DNA from: Mannheimia haemolytica
GTDB taxonomy: Bacteria > Pseudomonadota > Gammaproteobacteria > Enterobacterales > Pasteurellaceae
DNA length: 64,000 bases
Direction of reading: 5' to 3'
Assembly (NCBI GenBank): GCA_900638155.1
Contig: LR134495.1
Span: forward strand, 1,984,001 to 2,048,000
The notes beneath the pieces were generated by a model that was not told where the DNA came from, did not search any database, and was given only the letters and a program-made list of their open reading frames with translations. Every line of letters starts with the position of its first letter. Position 1 is the first letter of the stretch. The translations under genes were made by a program, and so were the position numbers. Below, one piece after another: positions 37,360 to 48,029 of this stretch.

Positions 37360-39308
37360 TGAAATCATCATTCTTATTGATTGGCTGTATTCTTTTATCC
37401 TTAGTAACAGCTGTTATCCGTTTAAATATGGTCTGGGAGTGGGAATGGCAGTTACTACTCATAAATGTTGATTTATTGCCGATTAATCAAGCTGCGGTAA
37501 AAGCAGCTCTTTTACCTGAAATGACAACGTCATTTTTAGCAGGCGGTTTATTGGCTATAGCCAGCAGTGGCTTACAACATATTGTCAGAAATAATTTAGC
37601 GTCAGATAGCACACTTGCCGTCAGTAGCGGGGCTCAACTTGCATTGATGATTGCGGTTATCTTTTTCCCAGCCGCCGAGCTTTTTTCTAGTTTCTGGATT
37701 GCGTTACTTGGCTCTTTAGCTGCTATCGTACTGGTTTTATTTATTGCTAAAGCCTCTAAGCTCAATCCCCTTACCCTTATTTTAGGGGGATTGATTGTTA
37801 ATATTTTGTTTGGAGCTATTGCCTCTTTACTGACCCTTTTCTACTTTGATTTTTTATTTGGCGTGATGGTTTGGGGAAGTGGCTCACTTTTACAAGATGG
37901 TTGGGCAACTTCTATTACCTTAGCGATAACGGTAGTAGTTGCATTTTTTATCTTTGTCTTACTCTTTCGTCCACTCACAATTTTAAGTTTAGATGATGAA
38001 CAAGCTCGCCGCTTAGGCGCGCCTGTTAATTTACTACGCTACTTAGTTATTTTTGTTTGTGCCGCCATTACAGCATTGGTTGTAAGCAAAGTAGGTGTGA
38101 TTGGCTTTATTGGATTTGCAGGTGCAAGTTTGGCCCATTTTGCCAAAATACGACATTTATTACTTCGCCTCTTGATTGCTTTTCTAGCGGGCGGATTTTT
38201 ACTCTTTTTTACCAATAATCTCATCGGCATTGTTGGCAGAATTTACGACACTCTACTACCTGTTGGTGCATTTACCGCAACACTAGGCGCACCATTATTA
38301 ATTTTCTTGGTATTACGCCAACGTAAAGCACAATTTGAAGCAAGCAATACAGCATACTTCCCCGTTAAACGCCTCAATTCGTGGAAACTGCCAATATTGT
38401 TGTTATGCGCTGGAGTTATCCTATTTTGTCTATTACAAATCATTGCTCCAACAATGAATGGCTGGGCTATTAGCATTGATGAAAACCTGATGAGTTCCTA
38501 CCGCTTGCCTCGTAGTCTAAGTGCGATAGCAACAGGGGCAATGCTTGCGGTAAGTGGTAGCCTATTACAAATCTTAACGAGAAACCCAATGGCAAGCCCT
38601 GAAGTATTAGGTGTGAGTTCAGGGGCAACTATTGCTGCAGTACTGTCATTCTTACTTTTCCCAACATTATCTAGCATTGGCTTCTTGTTATTTGGTGTAT
38701 TAGGGAGTTTGACTGTTCTCGCTCTTATTATGTGGCTCTCTCGTAAATTACAACCATCAGCGTTAATGATTACAGGTGTTGCTATTGGAGCTTTAGTCAG
38801 TGGCTTAATGGCTATTATTCAACTAAGCGGCAGCCCTCGTTTAACGGCAGTTATTAGTTGGCTGTCTGGCTCAACCTATTACGCTAATCCGAATACAGTT
38901 TGGATTTTATTATCTGTTGCAATCCTACTTATCAGTGCCACTTTACTGTTTATCAAACCTTTACGTTTGATCTCACTTGGCGAGACCGTTTCTTACCATT
39001 TAGGGTTAGAGGTTAAAAAAGTACAAATGATTGTATTACTTTTAATTGCCCTAATGAGTGCCGCCTCTACACTTGCGGTAGGGCCAATGAGCTTCATTGG
39101 GCTAATGACCCCTCATTTAGCTAAAAATTTAGGTGCAATTACACCGGAGAAACAGATCCCTATATCGGCATTATTAGGGGCAATGCTAATGCTCATTGCC
39201 GATTGGCTCGGGCGTTATCTAATTTTCCCTTATGAGATTGGGGCAGGCATTATTGCCTCTATTCTCGGGGGTATCTATTTCTTACTGTTACTCAAACAAC
39301 ATAAATAA
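37359..39308 (+). CDS. fhuB: Ferric hydroxamate permease FhuB (two-domain)
   Basis: This 649-residue inner-membrane permease is a fusion of two FecCD halves of about 320 residues, as is characteristic of FhuB. Each half carries the family blocks: first half VRNNLASDSTLAVSSGAQLA and GVIGFIGFAGASLAH; second half YRLPRSLSAIATGAMLAVSG, LTRNPMASPEVLGVSSGAT and PMSFIGLMTPHLAK. It forms the channel powered by FhuC. Its start overlaps the last base of fhuD. The frame is intact. Confidence 0.95.
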   Translation: MKSSFLLIGCILLSLVTAVIRLNMVWEWEWQLLLINVDLLPINQAAVKAALLPEMTTSFLAGGLLAIASSGLQHIVRNNLASDSTLAVSSGAQLALMIAVIFFPAAELFSSFWIALLGSLAAIVLVLFIAKASKLNPLTLILGGLIVNILFGAIASLLTLFYFDFLFGVMVWGSGSLLQDGWATSITLAITVVVAFFIFVLLFRPLTILSLDDEQARRLGAPVNLLRYLVIFVCAAITALVVSKVGVIGFIGFAGASLAHFAKIRHLLLRLLIAFLAGGFLLFFTNNLIGIVGRIYDTLLPVGAFTATLGAPLLIFLVLRQRKAQFEASNTAYFPVKRLNSWKLPILLLCAGVILFCLLQIIAPTMNGWAISIDENLMSSYRLPRSLSAIATGAMLAVSGSLLQILTRNPMASPEVLGVSSGATIAAVLSFLLFPTLSSIGFLLFGVLGSLTVLALIMWLSRKLQPSALMITGVAIGALVSGLMAIIQLSGSPRLTAVISWLSGSTYYANPNTVWILLSVAILLISATLLFIKPLRLISLGETVSYHLGLEVKKVQMIVLLLIALMSAASTLAVGPMSFIGLMTPHLAKNLGAITPEKQIPISALLGAMLMLIADWLGRYLIFPYEIGAGIIASILGGIYFLLLLKQHK

Positions 39309-39335
39309 TTTTTTATTCATTACTTAGGAGAAATT

Positions 39336-41468
39336 ATGAACACGCTATCTAAAGCGATAAAACTTGCCTTATACAGTTCTGGTATAGGGATTATCTCAAC
39401 AGCTTACGCTGAAACAGTTACTCATCTTGATACCGTAGAAGTAAGTGCCGAAACGCCAAATGCCTCATCGGAAGAAACTGGACGTTATGCACAGAAAAAA
39501 GCCAAAGGCTCTAATGGAATGGCATTGAGTGCGAAAGACACGCCACAAAGCGTAACGGCTGTAACGCATCAACAAATCAGAGATCAAAATCTTAATACGA
39601 TTGCCAAAGCACTTGAAGCAACTCACGGTGTTTCTGTTTCTTTACTTGACAGAGGACGCTATTCTTTCAGTGCTCGTGGTTTTGGGATTGATAAAGTCAA
39701 GGTAGATGGTATGGATCTCAAAGTAAATAACCAATGGACAACGGGCGAAAATACAGGCAACAGCGTGTTATACGACCGAGTAGAAGTTGTGCGTGGTGCT
39801 ACAGGCTTAACTACTGGGGCAGGCGATCCTTCTGCAAGTGTTAATCTTGTTCGTAAACGAGCCAATAGCATTTCCCGTTATACTATTTTAGAAGCTGGAA
39901 TCGGGCGTTATGCTGATTTCAATACAATGATTGACCATAGCCAAGCATTGAATAATTCAGGATCAGTAAGAGGCCGCTTTATTGCAGAGCATAAAAACGG
40001 TAATACGTTCATTAAAAATGAAAAAGAACGTTACACCACGCTTTATGGCAATATTGAAGCAGACTTAACTGACACTACCAAACTTGGGTTAGGTGTAAGC
40101 TATCAAAAAGAAAAACGTGATGCAGCACTTTGGGGTGGTTTACCCGCATTCTATAGCGATGGTGGTGAAACTAACTGGAGCAGAAGCAAAAATGCCAGTC
40201 CGGAATGGGCTTACTGGGATAATGAATCCGTAAACTATTTTGCCGATATTACACAAAAACTAGGCGAAAAATGGGAACTTGCATTAAAAGGCAATTACCG
40301 TGTAGGCAAACATAATTCAGAACTTTTCTATTTCAGCGGCTCATCACTTAATCGCCAAGATGGATTAGGTTGGTCGCCTTGGCCGGGTAAATTTAAAAAT
40401 GATAATACACAATCTAATGTGCAGCTTGATCTTACCGGTTCATTCTCTGCTTGGGGATTAGAACACGATGCGGCAATCGGTATTCAATACAATCGAGCAC
40501 ATCGTAATTCCTACGCTGCCGATAACAGCACCTTTGACGGAGCTTTCGACTTTAATAATTGGAATGGCATTTATGCTAGACCAAACTGGGGAAGTATGTC
40601 TGAAAAATACTACCAAAACTTAAAAGAGTTCGGGGTGTATGTTTCTACCCGTTTACGTCTTACAGATAGACTTTCTATGCTTCTAGGTTCTCGTATTTCA
40701 TCGTACCGCACAGAAGGCACTTTCTATGGTTCAACACAAAACTTCCACGCTAACGATGTTTGGACACCTTATGCAGGATTAACCTTTGATATTAATCCAC
40801 AAAATACCGTTTATGTAAGTTATACCGATATTTTCAAACCACAAAGTCAAGTGGACATCAATAACAAACTACTCTCTCCTGTTACGGGCGAAACCTACGA
40901 AGCAGGTTGGAAAGGGAGTTATTTCAATGACAACTTGCAAACTCAAATTAGCGTATTTGAAACAAGACAAGATAATCTAGCTCAATCTGCCGGTATTAAC
41001 CCTAATACATTATTAGCCTACTACACAGCCTCTAAAGGTGCGAAAGTTCGAGGCTTTGAAGTAGAAGCATCTGGAAATGTAACTGAAAAATTAAAACTCA
41101 GTGCAGGATATACTCAGTGGAAAGGCGATGATGCTTCAGGTAACCCAATTAACACAACTCAACCACGCAAACAATTTAAATTCTTTGCAACTTACGATAT
41201 GAACCGTTTAGTGCAAGGTTTAACGGTAGGAGCAGGTGTAAACTGGCAAAGCAGAATTTATACCAAACACGCTACTTATGGCGAATATGGTCAAAAAGCT
41301 TACACTTTAGTGAATTTGATGGCTCGTTATCAATTTAATGACAACTTCTCAGCACAGCTTAACATTGATAACTTATTCGATAAAAAATATCGTAACGCCC
41401 TCAGCTTTAGCCAATATAGCTACGGTGAGCCATTCTATACACGCTTAAATTTACGCTATGAATTCTAA
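39336..41468 (+). CDS. fhuA: TonB-dependent ferric hydroxamate receptor FhuA
   Basis: This 710-residue outer-membrane siderophore receptor has a signal peptide ending near AYAETV and a TonB-box-like HLDTVEVSAET. The plug shows MALSAKDTPQSVTAVTHQQI, LDRGRYSFSARGFGIDKVKVDGM, VEVVRGATGLTTGAGDPSASVNLVRKR. The barrel carries KGAKVRGFEVEASG and NLFDKKYRN and ends LRYEF, the usual terminal aromatic. The pattern belongs to the FhuA/ferrichrome receptor group. AGGAG lies 6 bases before the ATG. It is the last gene of fhuCDBA, 27 bases after fhuB. The exact hydroxamate cannot be told. Confidence 0.92.
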   Translation: MNTLSKAIKLALYSSGIGIISTAYAETVTHLDTVEVSAETPNASSEETGRYAQKKAKGSNGMALSAKDTPQSVTAVTHQQIRDQNLNTIAKALEATHGVSVSLLDRGRYSFSARGFGIDKVKVDGMDLKVNNQWTTGENTGNSVLYDRVEVVRGATGLTTGAGDPSASVNLVRKRANSISRYTILEAGIGRYADFNTMIDHSQALNNSGSVRGRFIAEHKNGNTFIKNEKERYTTLYGNIEADLTDTTKLGLGVSYQKEKRDAALWGGLPAFYSDGGETNWSRSKNASPEWAYWDNESVNYFADITQKLGEKWELALKGNYRVGKHNSELFYFSGSSLNRQDGLGWSPWPGKFKNDNTQSNVQLDLTGSFSAWGLEHDAAIGIQYNRAHRNSYAADNSTFDGAFDFNNWNGIYARPNWGSMSEKYYQNLKEFGVYVSTRLRLTDRLSMLLGSRISSYRTEGTFYGSTQNFHANDVWTPYAGLTFDINPQNTVYVSYTDIFKPQSQVDINNKLLSPVTGETYEAGWKGSYFNDNLQTQISVFETRQDNLAQSAGINPNTLLAYYTASKGAKVRGFEVEASGNVTEKLKLSAGYTQWKGDDASGNPINTTQPRKQFKFFATYDMNRLVQGLTVGAGVNWQSRIYTKHATYGEYGQKAYTLVNLMARYQFNDNFSAQLNIDNLFDKKYRNALSFSQYSYGEPFYTRLNLRYEF

Positions 41469-41512
41469 TTCCGTATAACAAGCGGTCAAAAAATTAAAAA
41501 AATTTGCAATTT

Positions 41513-41543
41513 TAGGCAGTAATCGGTAAGGTTACTGCCTAAG
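41513..41543 (+). terminator. Hairpin after fhuA
   Basis: TTAGGCAGTAA / TTACTGCCTAA with a 9-base loop, followed by GTAATTTT. It lies between fhuA and adk; a single USS copy precedes it. Confidence 0.65.
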
Positions 41544-41570
41544 TAATTTTATTATTTTTAGTTTAATTGA

Positions 41571-42224
<654 letters not shown>

Positions 42225-42240
42225 ATGGATTATTAAAATG

Positions 42241-42279
42241 AACAAGCGGTAATATTTTTCGAGAATATTACCGCTTGTT
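42241..42279. terminator. Paired inverted USS terminator, adk
   Basis: AACAAGCGGTAATATT and its inverse AATATTACCGCTTGTT around a 7-base loop, between convergent genes. Confidence 0.78.
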
Positions 42280-42286
42280 ATTTGGC

Positions 42287-43102
42287 TTAAACACAATATT
42301 TGGTGAGCATTAAGATATCATCATAAATTGGTGAAATGAACACTTCCGGATTTTCAATCTTCATCTCCTTTGGTTTTTCTTCTAGCTTTTCTGGCTCTTT
42401 CTTATCTTTATTCTCTACCGGTTGAGTCGCTTCATTTGCCACGCTGGATTGGGTCTTATCTACCTCTAGGGTTTCTGTTTTGTTTGATTCTTGCTCTACA
42501 GCTTGAGACTCTTTCATCTCCTTAGAAACCTCAGTATTGGCAATAGGTTCTTGTGCTTTCACTTCCGCTGATTTTTCCTCAGCTTGTGATTCTATATTTT
42601 TTGACTCAATTCTTGGCTTATAAGAGGGATCAAGTAATTGATGGCTAATATCCATTTTCGGATCAAGCCAAATTGCTACAATGGCATCATTGAAAGCTTT
42701 ATTAAACACATCAGAGACTACTTTATCATTTAAAATAAAATAACCTCTATCTTCTAATGCAATATAGTGCAATGTATCTTCAGGCTTAATATCTGGGAAA
42801 GTTTTTCTCAGGTGGGTAATAACCTCATCTAGCTCTTTTTCAGGTAGCTTAATGCCTAAATTATTCCAAGTTCTTGCTAAAGAAACCGCAAAATCACGTC
42901 CCTCCCACGGTTTTTTATATTGTAGAGTAAGCATTAAAGGACGTGTACCTTCTACATAGGTACCACTCTCAGTAAAAAGCGTAATATGGTAAATATTAAA
43001 TGGCCCCCACGTATAATTCACATCATTAATTTTTGTCCAATTTGCATTTGCTGTTGATAAAAATAGAGAAAACAACAGCAAAAAGACCACTTTATAGCTC
43101 AT
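42287..43102 (-). CDS. Secreted chalcone isomerase-like protein with Glu/Lys-rich tail
   Basis: This 271-residue protein starts at 43102 (MSYKVVFLLLFSLFLSTANA, a signal peptide) with AAGGAC upstream; a GTG frame to 43165 is possible but lacks support. Residues 22-155 resemble the Chalcone_3-type periplasmic domain: YTWGPFNIYHITLFTESGTY, LTLQYKKPWEGRDFAVSLA and FNDAIVAIWLDPKMD. Bacterial members are not known to act on chalcones, so no reaction is assigned. Residues about 170-255 are a low-complexity E/K/S/Q-rich tail, which may be an extended linker. It converges on adk and is divergent from the YdcH gene. Confidence 0.65.
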   Translation of the reverse strand: MSYKVVFLLLFSLFLSTANANWTKINDVNYTWGPFNIYHITLFTESGTYVEGTRPLMLTLQYKKPWEGRDFAVSLARTWNNLGIKLPEKELDEVITHLRKTFPDIKPEDTLHYIALEDRGYFILNDKVVSDVFNKAFNDAIVAIWLDPKMDISHQLLDPSYKPRIESKNIESQAEEKSAEVKAQEPIANTEVSKEMKESQAVEQESNKTETLEVDKTQSSVANEATQPVENKDKKEPEKLEEKPKEMKIENPEVFISPIYDDILMLTKYCV

Positions 43103-43291
43103 TATTTTTGTGTCCTTAAATCTAAAATTCCTACGCATTATTATAGCCTTAAATATGACTCGCACACATTATAATTTTCGATATAAATTTTGTGATCAAG
43201 TTCAAAAAAATAGAAAGATTTAACAGTAAATCAACAAAAAAATGCTAGTATTTAATCAAGTAAAATTTGCAACCACTATTAGGAGTTAAAT

Positions 43292-43507
43292 ATGTTTCCA
43301 GAATTTCGAGATCTCATAACCCAATTAAAGCAAAACAATTCACATTTTGCTCGCTTATTTGATAAACATAATGAGCTAGACCAGCGTATTAAGAATATGG
43401 AGGCAAATATTGAACTGGCAACGCATGAAGAAGTTGAGGCACTAAAAAAAGAAAAATTGCATTTAAAAGACCAACTTTATGCAATTCTAAAACAAGAATC
43501 AGCTTAA
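43292..43507 (+). CDS. YdcH-family (DUF465) small protein
   Basis: This 71-residue helical protein shows the family pattern FPEFRDLITQLKQNNSHFARLF, DKHNELDQRIKNME and LKKEKLHLKDQLYAIL. It is likely a short coiled coil. No function is established for the family. AGGAG lies 7 bases before the ATG. It is monocistronic, with a hairpin directly after it. Confidence 0.9.
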   Translation: MFPEFRDLITQLKQNNSHFARLFDKHNELDQRIKNMEANIELATHEEVEALKKEKLHLKDQLYAILKQESA

Positions 43508-43515
43508 CCTAAAGT

Positions 43516-43543
43516 AAAAGCTCAGAAAATATTCTGAGCTTTA
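43516..43543 (+). terminator. Terminator after the YdcH gene
   Basis: AAAGCTCAGAA / TTCTGAGCTTT around a short AT loop. It also lies just past the convergent pheA 3' end. Confidence 0.75.
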
Positions 43544-43565
43544 ATTTCGGTCATATTAGACAATA

Positions 43566-44723
43566 TTACAGTTTTACCGGCTCAATAATTTCACTTGGGT
43601 AGCAGCCCAGCACTTTGAGGTAGCTGGTAACTTGCTCCAATTCCGCCAATACTTTTTGGGTGTTCTCGGAATGAATATTAGCCTCTAGCTCCACATAGAA
43701 CATCTCTTCCCAAGGCTTGCCGTAAATCGGGCGGGATTCCAGTTTCATCATACGAATATGGTGATTTTTGAATACCATTAACGCATCGACCAATGCACCG
43801 GCTTGTTGTGTGGTGGTCATTAACAACAACGTTTTGGTTTGTACCTGTGGCGAAACCTTCACTGCCTCTTTAGCAACCACAATAAAACGGGTGATATTGT
43901 GAGCTTGGTTTGCAATATCGGTTTTGATATTCGTCAAACCATACAATTTTCCGCCATCTTCATTGCCCAAGGCAACAATATTCGGCTTATTCAAGCGAGC
44001 CACCATTTGCATTGCGTGCGAGCTGCTTTCGCAATATTTGATATGTACTTTATCTAGCCCGGCTAAAAATTGGCTACATTGCTGAGCCGGCTGTGGGTGC
44101 GTGTAAATGGTATCCACCTCCGCCAAATCAACCGTGCCGTTTGCCAATACACAATGTTTGATTGGGTACGCCAATTCACCCACTAAGGTTAAATCGGTAT
44201 GCTGCAATAAATCATACACTTCATTGATCGAACCTGAAGTCGTGTTTTCAAGCGGCAGTACGCCAAAATCGGCTTCGCCAAGGCTGACTTTCTCAAATAC
44301 TTCATTAAAAGAATGGCAGCTTAATTCCGCCAATGTGCCTTGATATTTTTTGGCAAACTGGCGAGATGCCATATTGGAATAAGAGCCTCGCATTCCCAAA
44401 AACGCAATCGAAACCTGCTCTTCTTTTTGTACATTCAATTTATTTTGCAGATAATTTTGCTGAGTCAGCACCGAATCTTCAATAATACGTTGGAAAATTT
44501 GGGTCACATATTGCGGATCAAGCTGGTAATTCTCCGCTTCGGCAAAATTTACCAGCTCTTGAAGCAAAATCTTTTCCCGTTCTAAATCTCTCAAGGGTTT
44601 TTGCGTGATTTCTTTGCTCCGCACCACATCAAAGGCTAAGCGATGGCGTTCTGCCAGTAGCTTTAATAAATTGCGGTCTAGGTTGGTAATTTGGGTTCGA
44701 ATATCGGCTAAATCTAAAGACAT
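43566..44723 (-). CDS. pheA: Bifunctional chorismate mutase / prephenate dehydratase
   Basis: This 385-residue enzyme turns chorismate to prephenate and then phenylpyruvate. The N-terminal AroQ mutase domain (about 1-90) includes [19 protein letters not shown]. The dehydratase domain (about 105-285) has [33 protein letters not shown] and NITRFIVVA. The C-terminal ACT domain carries the Phe-binding [16 protein letters not shown]. The length equals E. coli PheA. No attenuator-type leader peptide was found upstream. It is downstream of prlC on the same strand, separated by a paired-USS terminator. Confidence 0.97.
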   Translation of the reverse strand: MSLDLADIRTQITNLDRNLLKLLAERHRLAFDVVRSKEITQKPLRDLEREKILLQELVNFAEAENYQLDPQYVTQIFQRIIEDSVLTQQNYLQNKLNVQKEEQVSIAFLGMRGSYSNMASRQFAKKYQGTLAELSCHSFNEVFEKVSLGEADFGVLPLENTTSGSINEVYDLLQHTDLTLVGELAYPIKHCVLANGTVDLAEVDTIYTHPQPAQQCSQFLAGLDKVHIKYCESSSHAMQMVARLNKPNIVALGNEDGGKLYGLTNIKTDIANQAHNITRFIVVAKEAVKVSPQVQTKTLLLMTTTQQAGALVDALMVFKNHHIRMMKLESRPIYGKPWEEMFYVELEANIHSENTQKVLAELEQVTSYLKVLGCYPSEIIEPVKL

Positions 44724-44784
44724 TATTTCACTCTCTGTCAGGCTAAATGCTCAAAATTATAACGAGTTGCAAAAGAAAGAAAAG

Positions 44785-44830
44785 ACAAGCGGTCAAATTT
44801 ACAAAAAAATTTGCAAATCTAACCGCTTGT
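44785..44830. terminator. Paired inverted USS terminator, prlC / pheA
   Basis: ACAAGCGGTCAAATTT and AAATCTAACCGCTTGT in inverted orientation around an A-rich loop, between prlC and the pheA start. Confidence 0.7.
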
Positions 44831-44844
44831 AAAACGTGTTTACT

Positions 44845-46911
44845 TTATTGAGTGCAATCAACCGGCTCGGCATTACCTAAAATGCCTTTGTGTCTGAGCA
44901 AGGCATCAAGGGTTGGCTTACGCCCACGGAAGCGTTCAAAAAGCACCATTGGCTCTTCTGAACCGCCTCGGGTTAAGATGTTATCTAAGAAAGATTGCCC
45001 CGTTTCAGGGTTGAAAATCCCCTCTTCCTCAAAGCGTGAATAGGCATCGGCTGAAAGCACTTCCGCCCATAAATAACTGTAGTAGCCTGCCGCATAGCCG
45101 CCCGCAAAAATATGCGAGAAACTGTGTGGCGTTCTCGCCCACTCTACGCCTTTGGCAACAGCGACTTGGTCTTTCACCTCTTTAAGTAAGGCTAACACTT
45201 GTCCTTGTTTGCTTGGGTCATATTCGGTGTGTAGGCGGAAATCAAACAAGCCAAATTCTAATTGGCGAAGCACAAACATTGCCGCTTGGAAGTTTTTCGC
45301 TGCCAATAATTGCTCCAGTTTCGCTTTTGGTAACGACTCGCCTGTTTCATAATGCCCTGAAATAAAGGCTAATGCCTCTTCTTCCCAGCACCAATTCTCT
45401 AAGAATTGGCTTGGTAGTTCCACTGCGTCCCACGGCACACCGTTAATACCGGCAACATCGCCCACATCAATTTCAGTTAGCATATGGTGAATACCGTGTC
45501 CGAATTCATGGAACAAGGTAGTCACTTCATCGTGGGTAAACAATGCCGGTTTATCGCCAATCGGTTTATTGAAGTTACAAGTTAAATATGCCACCGGTTT
45601 TTGTAATGTGCCGTCAGCCAAGCGTTTTTGGTTGATACAATCGTCCATCCACGCCCCACCACGTTTATTTTCACGGGCGTATAAATCTAAGTAGAACGAA
45701 CCACGCAAGCGGTCATTTTTATCAAAAATATTGAAAAAACGTACGTCTTTATGCCATACATCAACCTCTTTTTGTTCTTCCACACGCATACCAAAAATGC
45801 GTTTAATTACTTCAAATAAGCCTGATAATACGCGATTTTCCGGGAAATACGGGCGAAGTTCTTCATCATTAACTGAATACAATGCCTGTTTTTGTTTTTC
45901 GCTATAGAACGGAATATCCCATAAATCTAAATGTTCAATGCCAAAATGTTCTTTGGCAAATTTTTTCAAATCGCATAATTCATTTTTGCCTTGAGCTTTC
46001 GAGCGAGTGGCTAAATCGTTCAAGAAATCCAACACCTGTTGTGGATTTTCCGCCATTTTGGTGGCTAATGAATAATCGGAATACGTTTTGAAGCCAAGCA
46101 GTTGAGCTTTTTCGTGACGCAGTTTTAAGATCTCATCAATCACCGCACTATTATCCCATTTTCCTGCATTCGGTCCTTGATCAGAGGCACGAGTAACATA
46201 AGCACGGTACATTTCCTCACGTAGTGCTTTGTTTTCACAATAAGTCATCACCGGTAAATAACTCGGGATTTCAAGGGTGAAGCGATAACCTTTTTTGCCT
46301 TTGCTTTCTGCAGATAATTTTGCCGCTTCTAACGCTGATTCCGGTAAGCCTTTGAGCTGTGCTTCATCGGTAATCACAATATCCCAGCCCATTGTCGCAT
46401 CAAGTACGTTGTTGCTAAATTGCGAGTTGAGTTCCGACAAACGGGCAGAAATTTCGCCATAGCGTTTTTGTTTCTCTGCAGGTAGTGAAATGCCGGATAA
46501 TTCAAAATCTTGCAAGCTGTTTTCAATCGCCTTTTTCTGTGCAACCGAATAAGTTTCAAATTCAGGGCTGTTTTTTAACTTCACATAGCCTTGATATAAC
46601 CCTTGATGTTGCCCCGCCCAAGTGCTGTATTCCGATAATAACGGCAAACACGCTTGGTAAGCCTCACGCAACTCTGGGGAATTTTTCACCGCATTCAAAT
46701 GCCCTACCGGCGACCACGCACGGGAAAATTTATCCCCAGCCATTGCTTGTGGCATATAGAAATTTTCCCACGTCGGGTTTTCAATTTGTGCGACTTTTTC
46801 AACGGTTTCACGGCATTCTTTGATCACCGCTTCCACCGCTGGTTTGATATGTTCAGGTTTGATTTGTGAAAACGCAGGCAAGCCTGTGTAATTTAAAAGA
46901 GGGTTAGACAT
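44845..46911 (-). CDS. prlC: Oligopeptidase A (M3 metallopeptidase)
   Basis: This 688-residue cytoplasmic zinc peptidase degrades short peptides, including cleaved signal peptides. The zinc motif HEFGHGIHH is intact, with the third ligand in LENWCWEEEAL region. VKNSPELREAYQ and HTEYDP-like blocks match OpdA. I start at 46911 (MSNPLLNY) where AAAGGAAAAATA precedes ATG. An in-frame ATG at 46992 begins inside a USS and encodes an implausible hydrophobic extension. Length compares with 680 in E. coli. Confidence 0.95.
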   Translation of the reverse strand: MSNPLLNYTGLPAFSQIKPEHIKPAVEAVIKECRETVEKVAQIENPTWENFYMPQAMAGDKFSRAWSPVGHLNAVKNSPELREAYQACLPLLSEYSTWAGQHQGLYQGYVKLKNSPEFETYSVAQKKAIENSLQDFELSGISLPAEKQKRYGEISARLSELNSQFSNNVLDATMGWDIVITDEAQLKGLPESALEAAKLSAESKGKKGYRFTLEIPSYLPVMTYCENKALREEMYRAYVTRASDQGPNAGKWDNSAVIDEILKLRHEKAQLLGFKTYSDYSLATKMAENPQQVLDFLNDLATRSKAQGKNELCDLKKFAKEHFGIEHLDLWDIPFYSEKQKQALYSVNDEELRPYFPENRVLSGLFEVIKRIFGMRVEEQKEVDVWHKDVRFFNIFDKNDRLRGSFYLDLYARENKRGGAWMDDCINQKRLADGTLQKPVAYLTCNFNKPIGDKPALFTHDEVTTLFHEFGHGIHHMLTEIDVGDVAGINGVPWDAVELPSQFLENWCWEEEALAFISGHYETGESLPKAKLEQLLAAKNFQAAMFVLRQLEFGLFDFRLHTEYDPSKQGQVLALLKEVKDQVAVAKGVEWARTPHSFSHIFAGGYAAGYYSYLWAEVLSADAYSRFEEEGIFNPETGQSFLDNILTRGGSEEPMVLFERFRGRKPTLDALLRHKGILGNAEPVDCTQ

Positions 46912-46980
46912 TATTTTTCCTTTTATGGTCAAAATGAAAATTCGTATCAAGATAATACACAAAGTTAGAGAGAAAAGAAA

Positions 46981-47038
46981 ACAAGCGGTCATATTTCAAT
47001 AATTTTTTGCAAAAAAATCACAAAATATGACCGCTTGT
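46981..47038. terminator. Paired inverted USS terminator after pflA
   Basis: ACAAGCGGTCATATTT (46981-46996) and AAATATGACCGCTTGT (47023-47038) are perfect 16-base inverses; they lie directly after the pflA stop. Confidence 0.78.
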
Positions 47039-47040
47039 CT

Positions 47041-47781
47041 TTAGAATTTGACTGTATGCCCGTAACTTTCAATGATTTTTTGGATACGCTCTAAATCCTC
47101 TTTAGGCGGTGGCATTACCCCTTCCAGCTCATATTTATAGCCTAAGGTTTCCCATTTATGTGCCCCTAAGCGATGGTAAGGCAGAAGCTCCACTTTCTCA
47201 ATGTTATCCATTCCTTGAATAAACTGCCCCAAACGGTGGGCGGAATCATCGTCATCAGTATAGCCCGGCACGACCACATAGCGAACCCAAGTCGGTTTAT
47301 TTAATTTGTGTAGATAACGGGCAAAATCAAGGGTACGCTTATTCGACACCCCGACTAAATCTTGGTGAACTTCATCATTGAGCTGTTTTAAATCCAGCAA
47401 GACCAAATCGGTCACTTCAAGCATTTCATCAACCACCGGGCTATAATGGCGAACAAAACCATTGGTATCTAAGCAGGTATTAATGCCCTCCGCTTTACAA
47501 GCACGAAACCAATCCCGCACAAACTCCATTTGCAACACCGCTTCCCCACCCGAAGCTGTCACACCACCGCCTGTTGCTTTCATAAAATGCTTATAAGTCG
47601 TGACTTCTTTCATCAGCTCTTCAACCGTAATTTCTTTGCCGCCATCAAGATCCCAAGTATCACGATTATGACAATATTTGCACCGCATCAAACAGCCTTG
47701 CAAGAACAGAATAAAACGAATCCCCGGTCCATCTACCGTACCGCAGGATTCAAAAGAATGGATACGTCCAACAACAGACAT
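47041..47781 (-). CDS. pflA: Pyruvate formate-lyase activating enzyme
   Basis: This 246-residue radical-SAM enzyme installs the glycyl radical on PflB. The [4Fe-4S] motif is Cys30-x3-Cys34-x2-Cys37 ([15 protein letters not shown]). The AdoMet-binding GG(A/E) region reads [20 protein letters not shown] precedes the ATG. Normally next to pflB, it is here separated from it by a RhuM-family gene and several hairpins. The length matches E. coli PflA. Confidence 0.96.
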   Translation of the reverse strand: MSVVGRIHSFESCGTVDGPGIRFILFLQGCLMRCKYCHNRDTWDLDGGKEITVEELMKEVTTYKHFMKATGGGVTASGGEAVLQMEFVRDWFRACKAEGINTCLDTNGFVRHYSPVVDEMLEVTDLVLLDLKQLNDEVHQDLVGVSNKRTLDFARYLHKLNKPTWVRYVVVPGYTDDDDSAHRLGQFIQGMDNIEKVELLPYHRLGAHKWETLGYKYELEGVMPPPKEDLERIQKIIESYGHTVKF

Positions 47782-47895
47782 TTGTCACCTCAACCCTCAA
47801 AAAATTTTGAGAAATTGTAGCAAATTTTTATGTTGTTCGCAGAAATAAATCACGCTGGTATATTTTAAGAAAGGAGAAATTCATACTATTTTTTT

Positions 47896-47914
47896 GCCTA
47901 TTTCAGGAATAGGC
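47896..47914 (+). terminator. Small hairpin between pflA and the RhuM gene
   Basis: GCCTATT / AATAGGC with a 5-base loop, flanked by T runs on the + strand. No + strand gene precedes it, so its role is unclear. Confidence 0.4.
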
Positions 47915-47986
47915 TTTTATTAATCTATTGACTCCATCAACATATCAACCGAATTGTTTAAATTTTTGCATTTTTTAAAGCTATTT

Positions 47987-48006
47987 CGACCGCTTGCAAG
48001 CGGTCG
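47987..48006. repeat. Perfect palindrome of two fused USS cores
   Basis: CGACCGCTTGCAAGCGGTCG is a perfect 20-base palindrome in which two uptake-sequence cores overlap head to head. It lies just after the RhuM gene stop. Confidence 0.75.
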
Positions 48007-48029
48007 GTTTTTCTGAAAAATTTACAAAT

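Noticed and set aside
46912..46992. Longer start for prlC (MTACFLF...)
   Set aside because: This ATG belongs to a USS inside a terminator hairpin, and the added hydrophobic stretch is foreign to oligopeptidase A.
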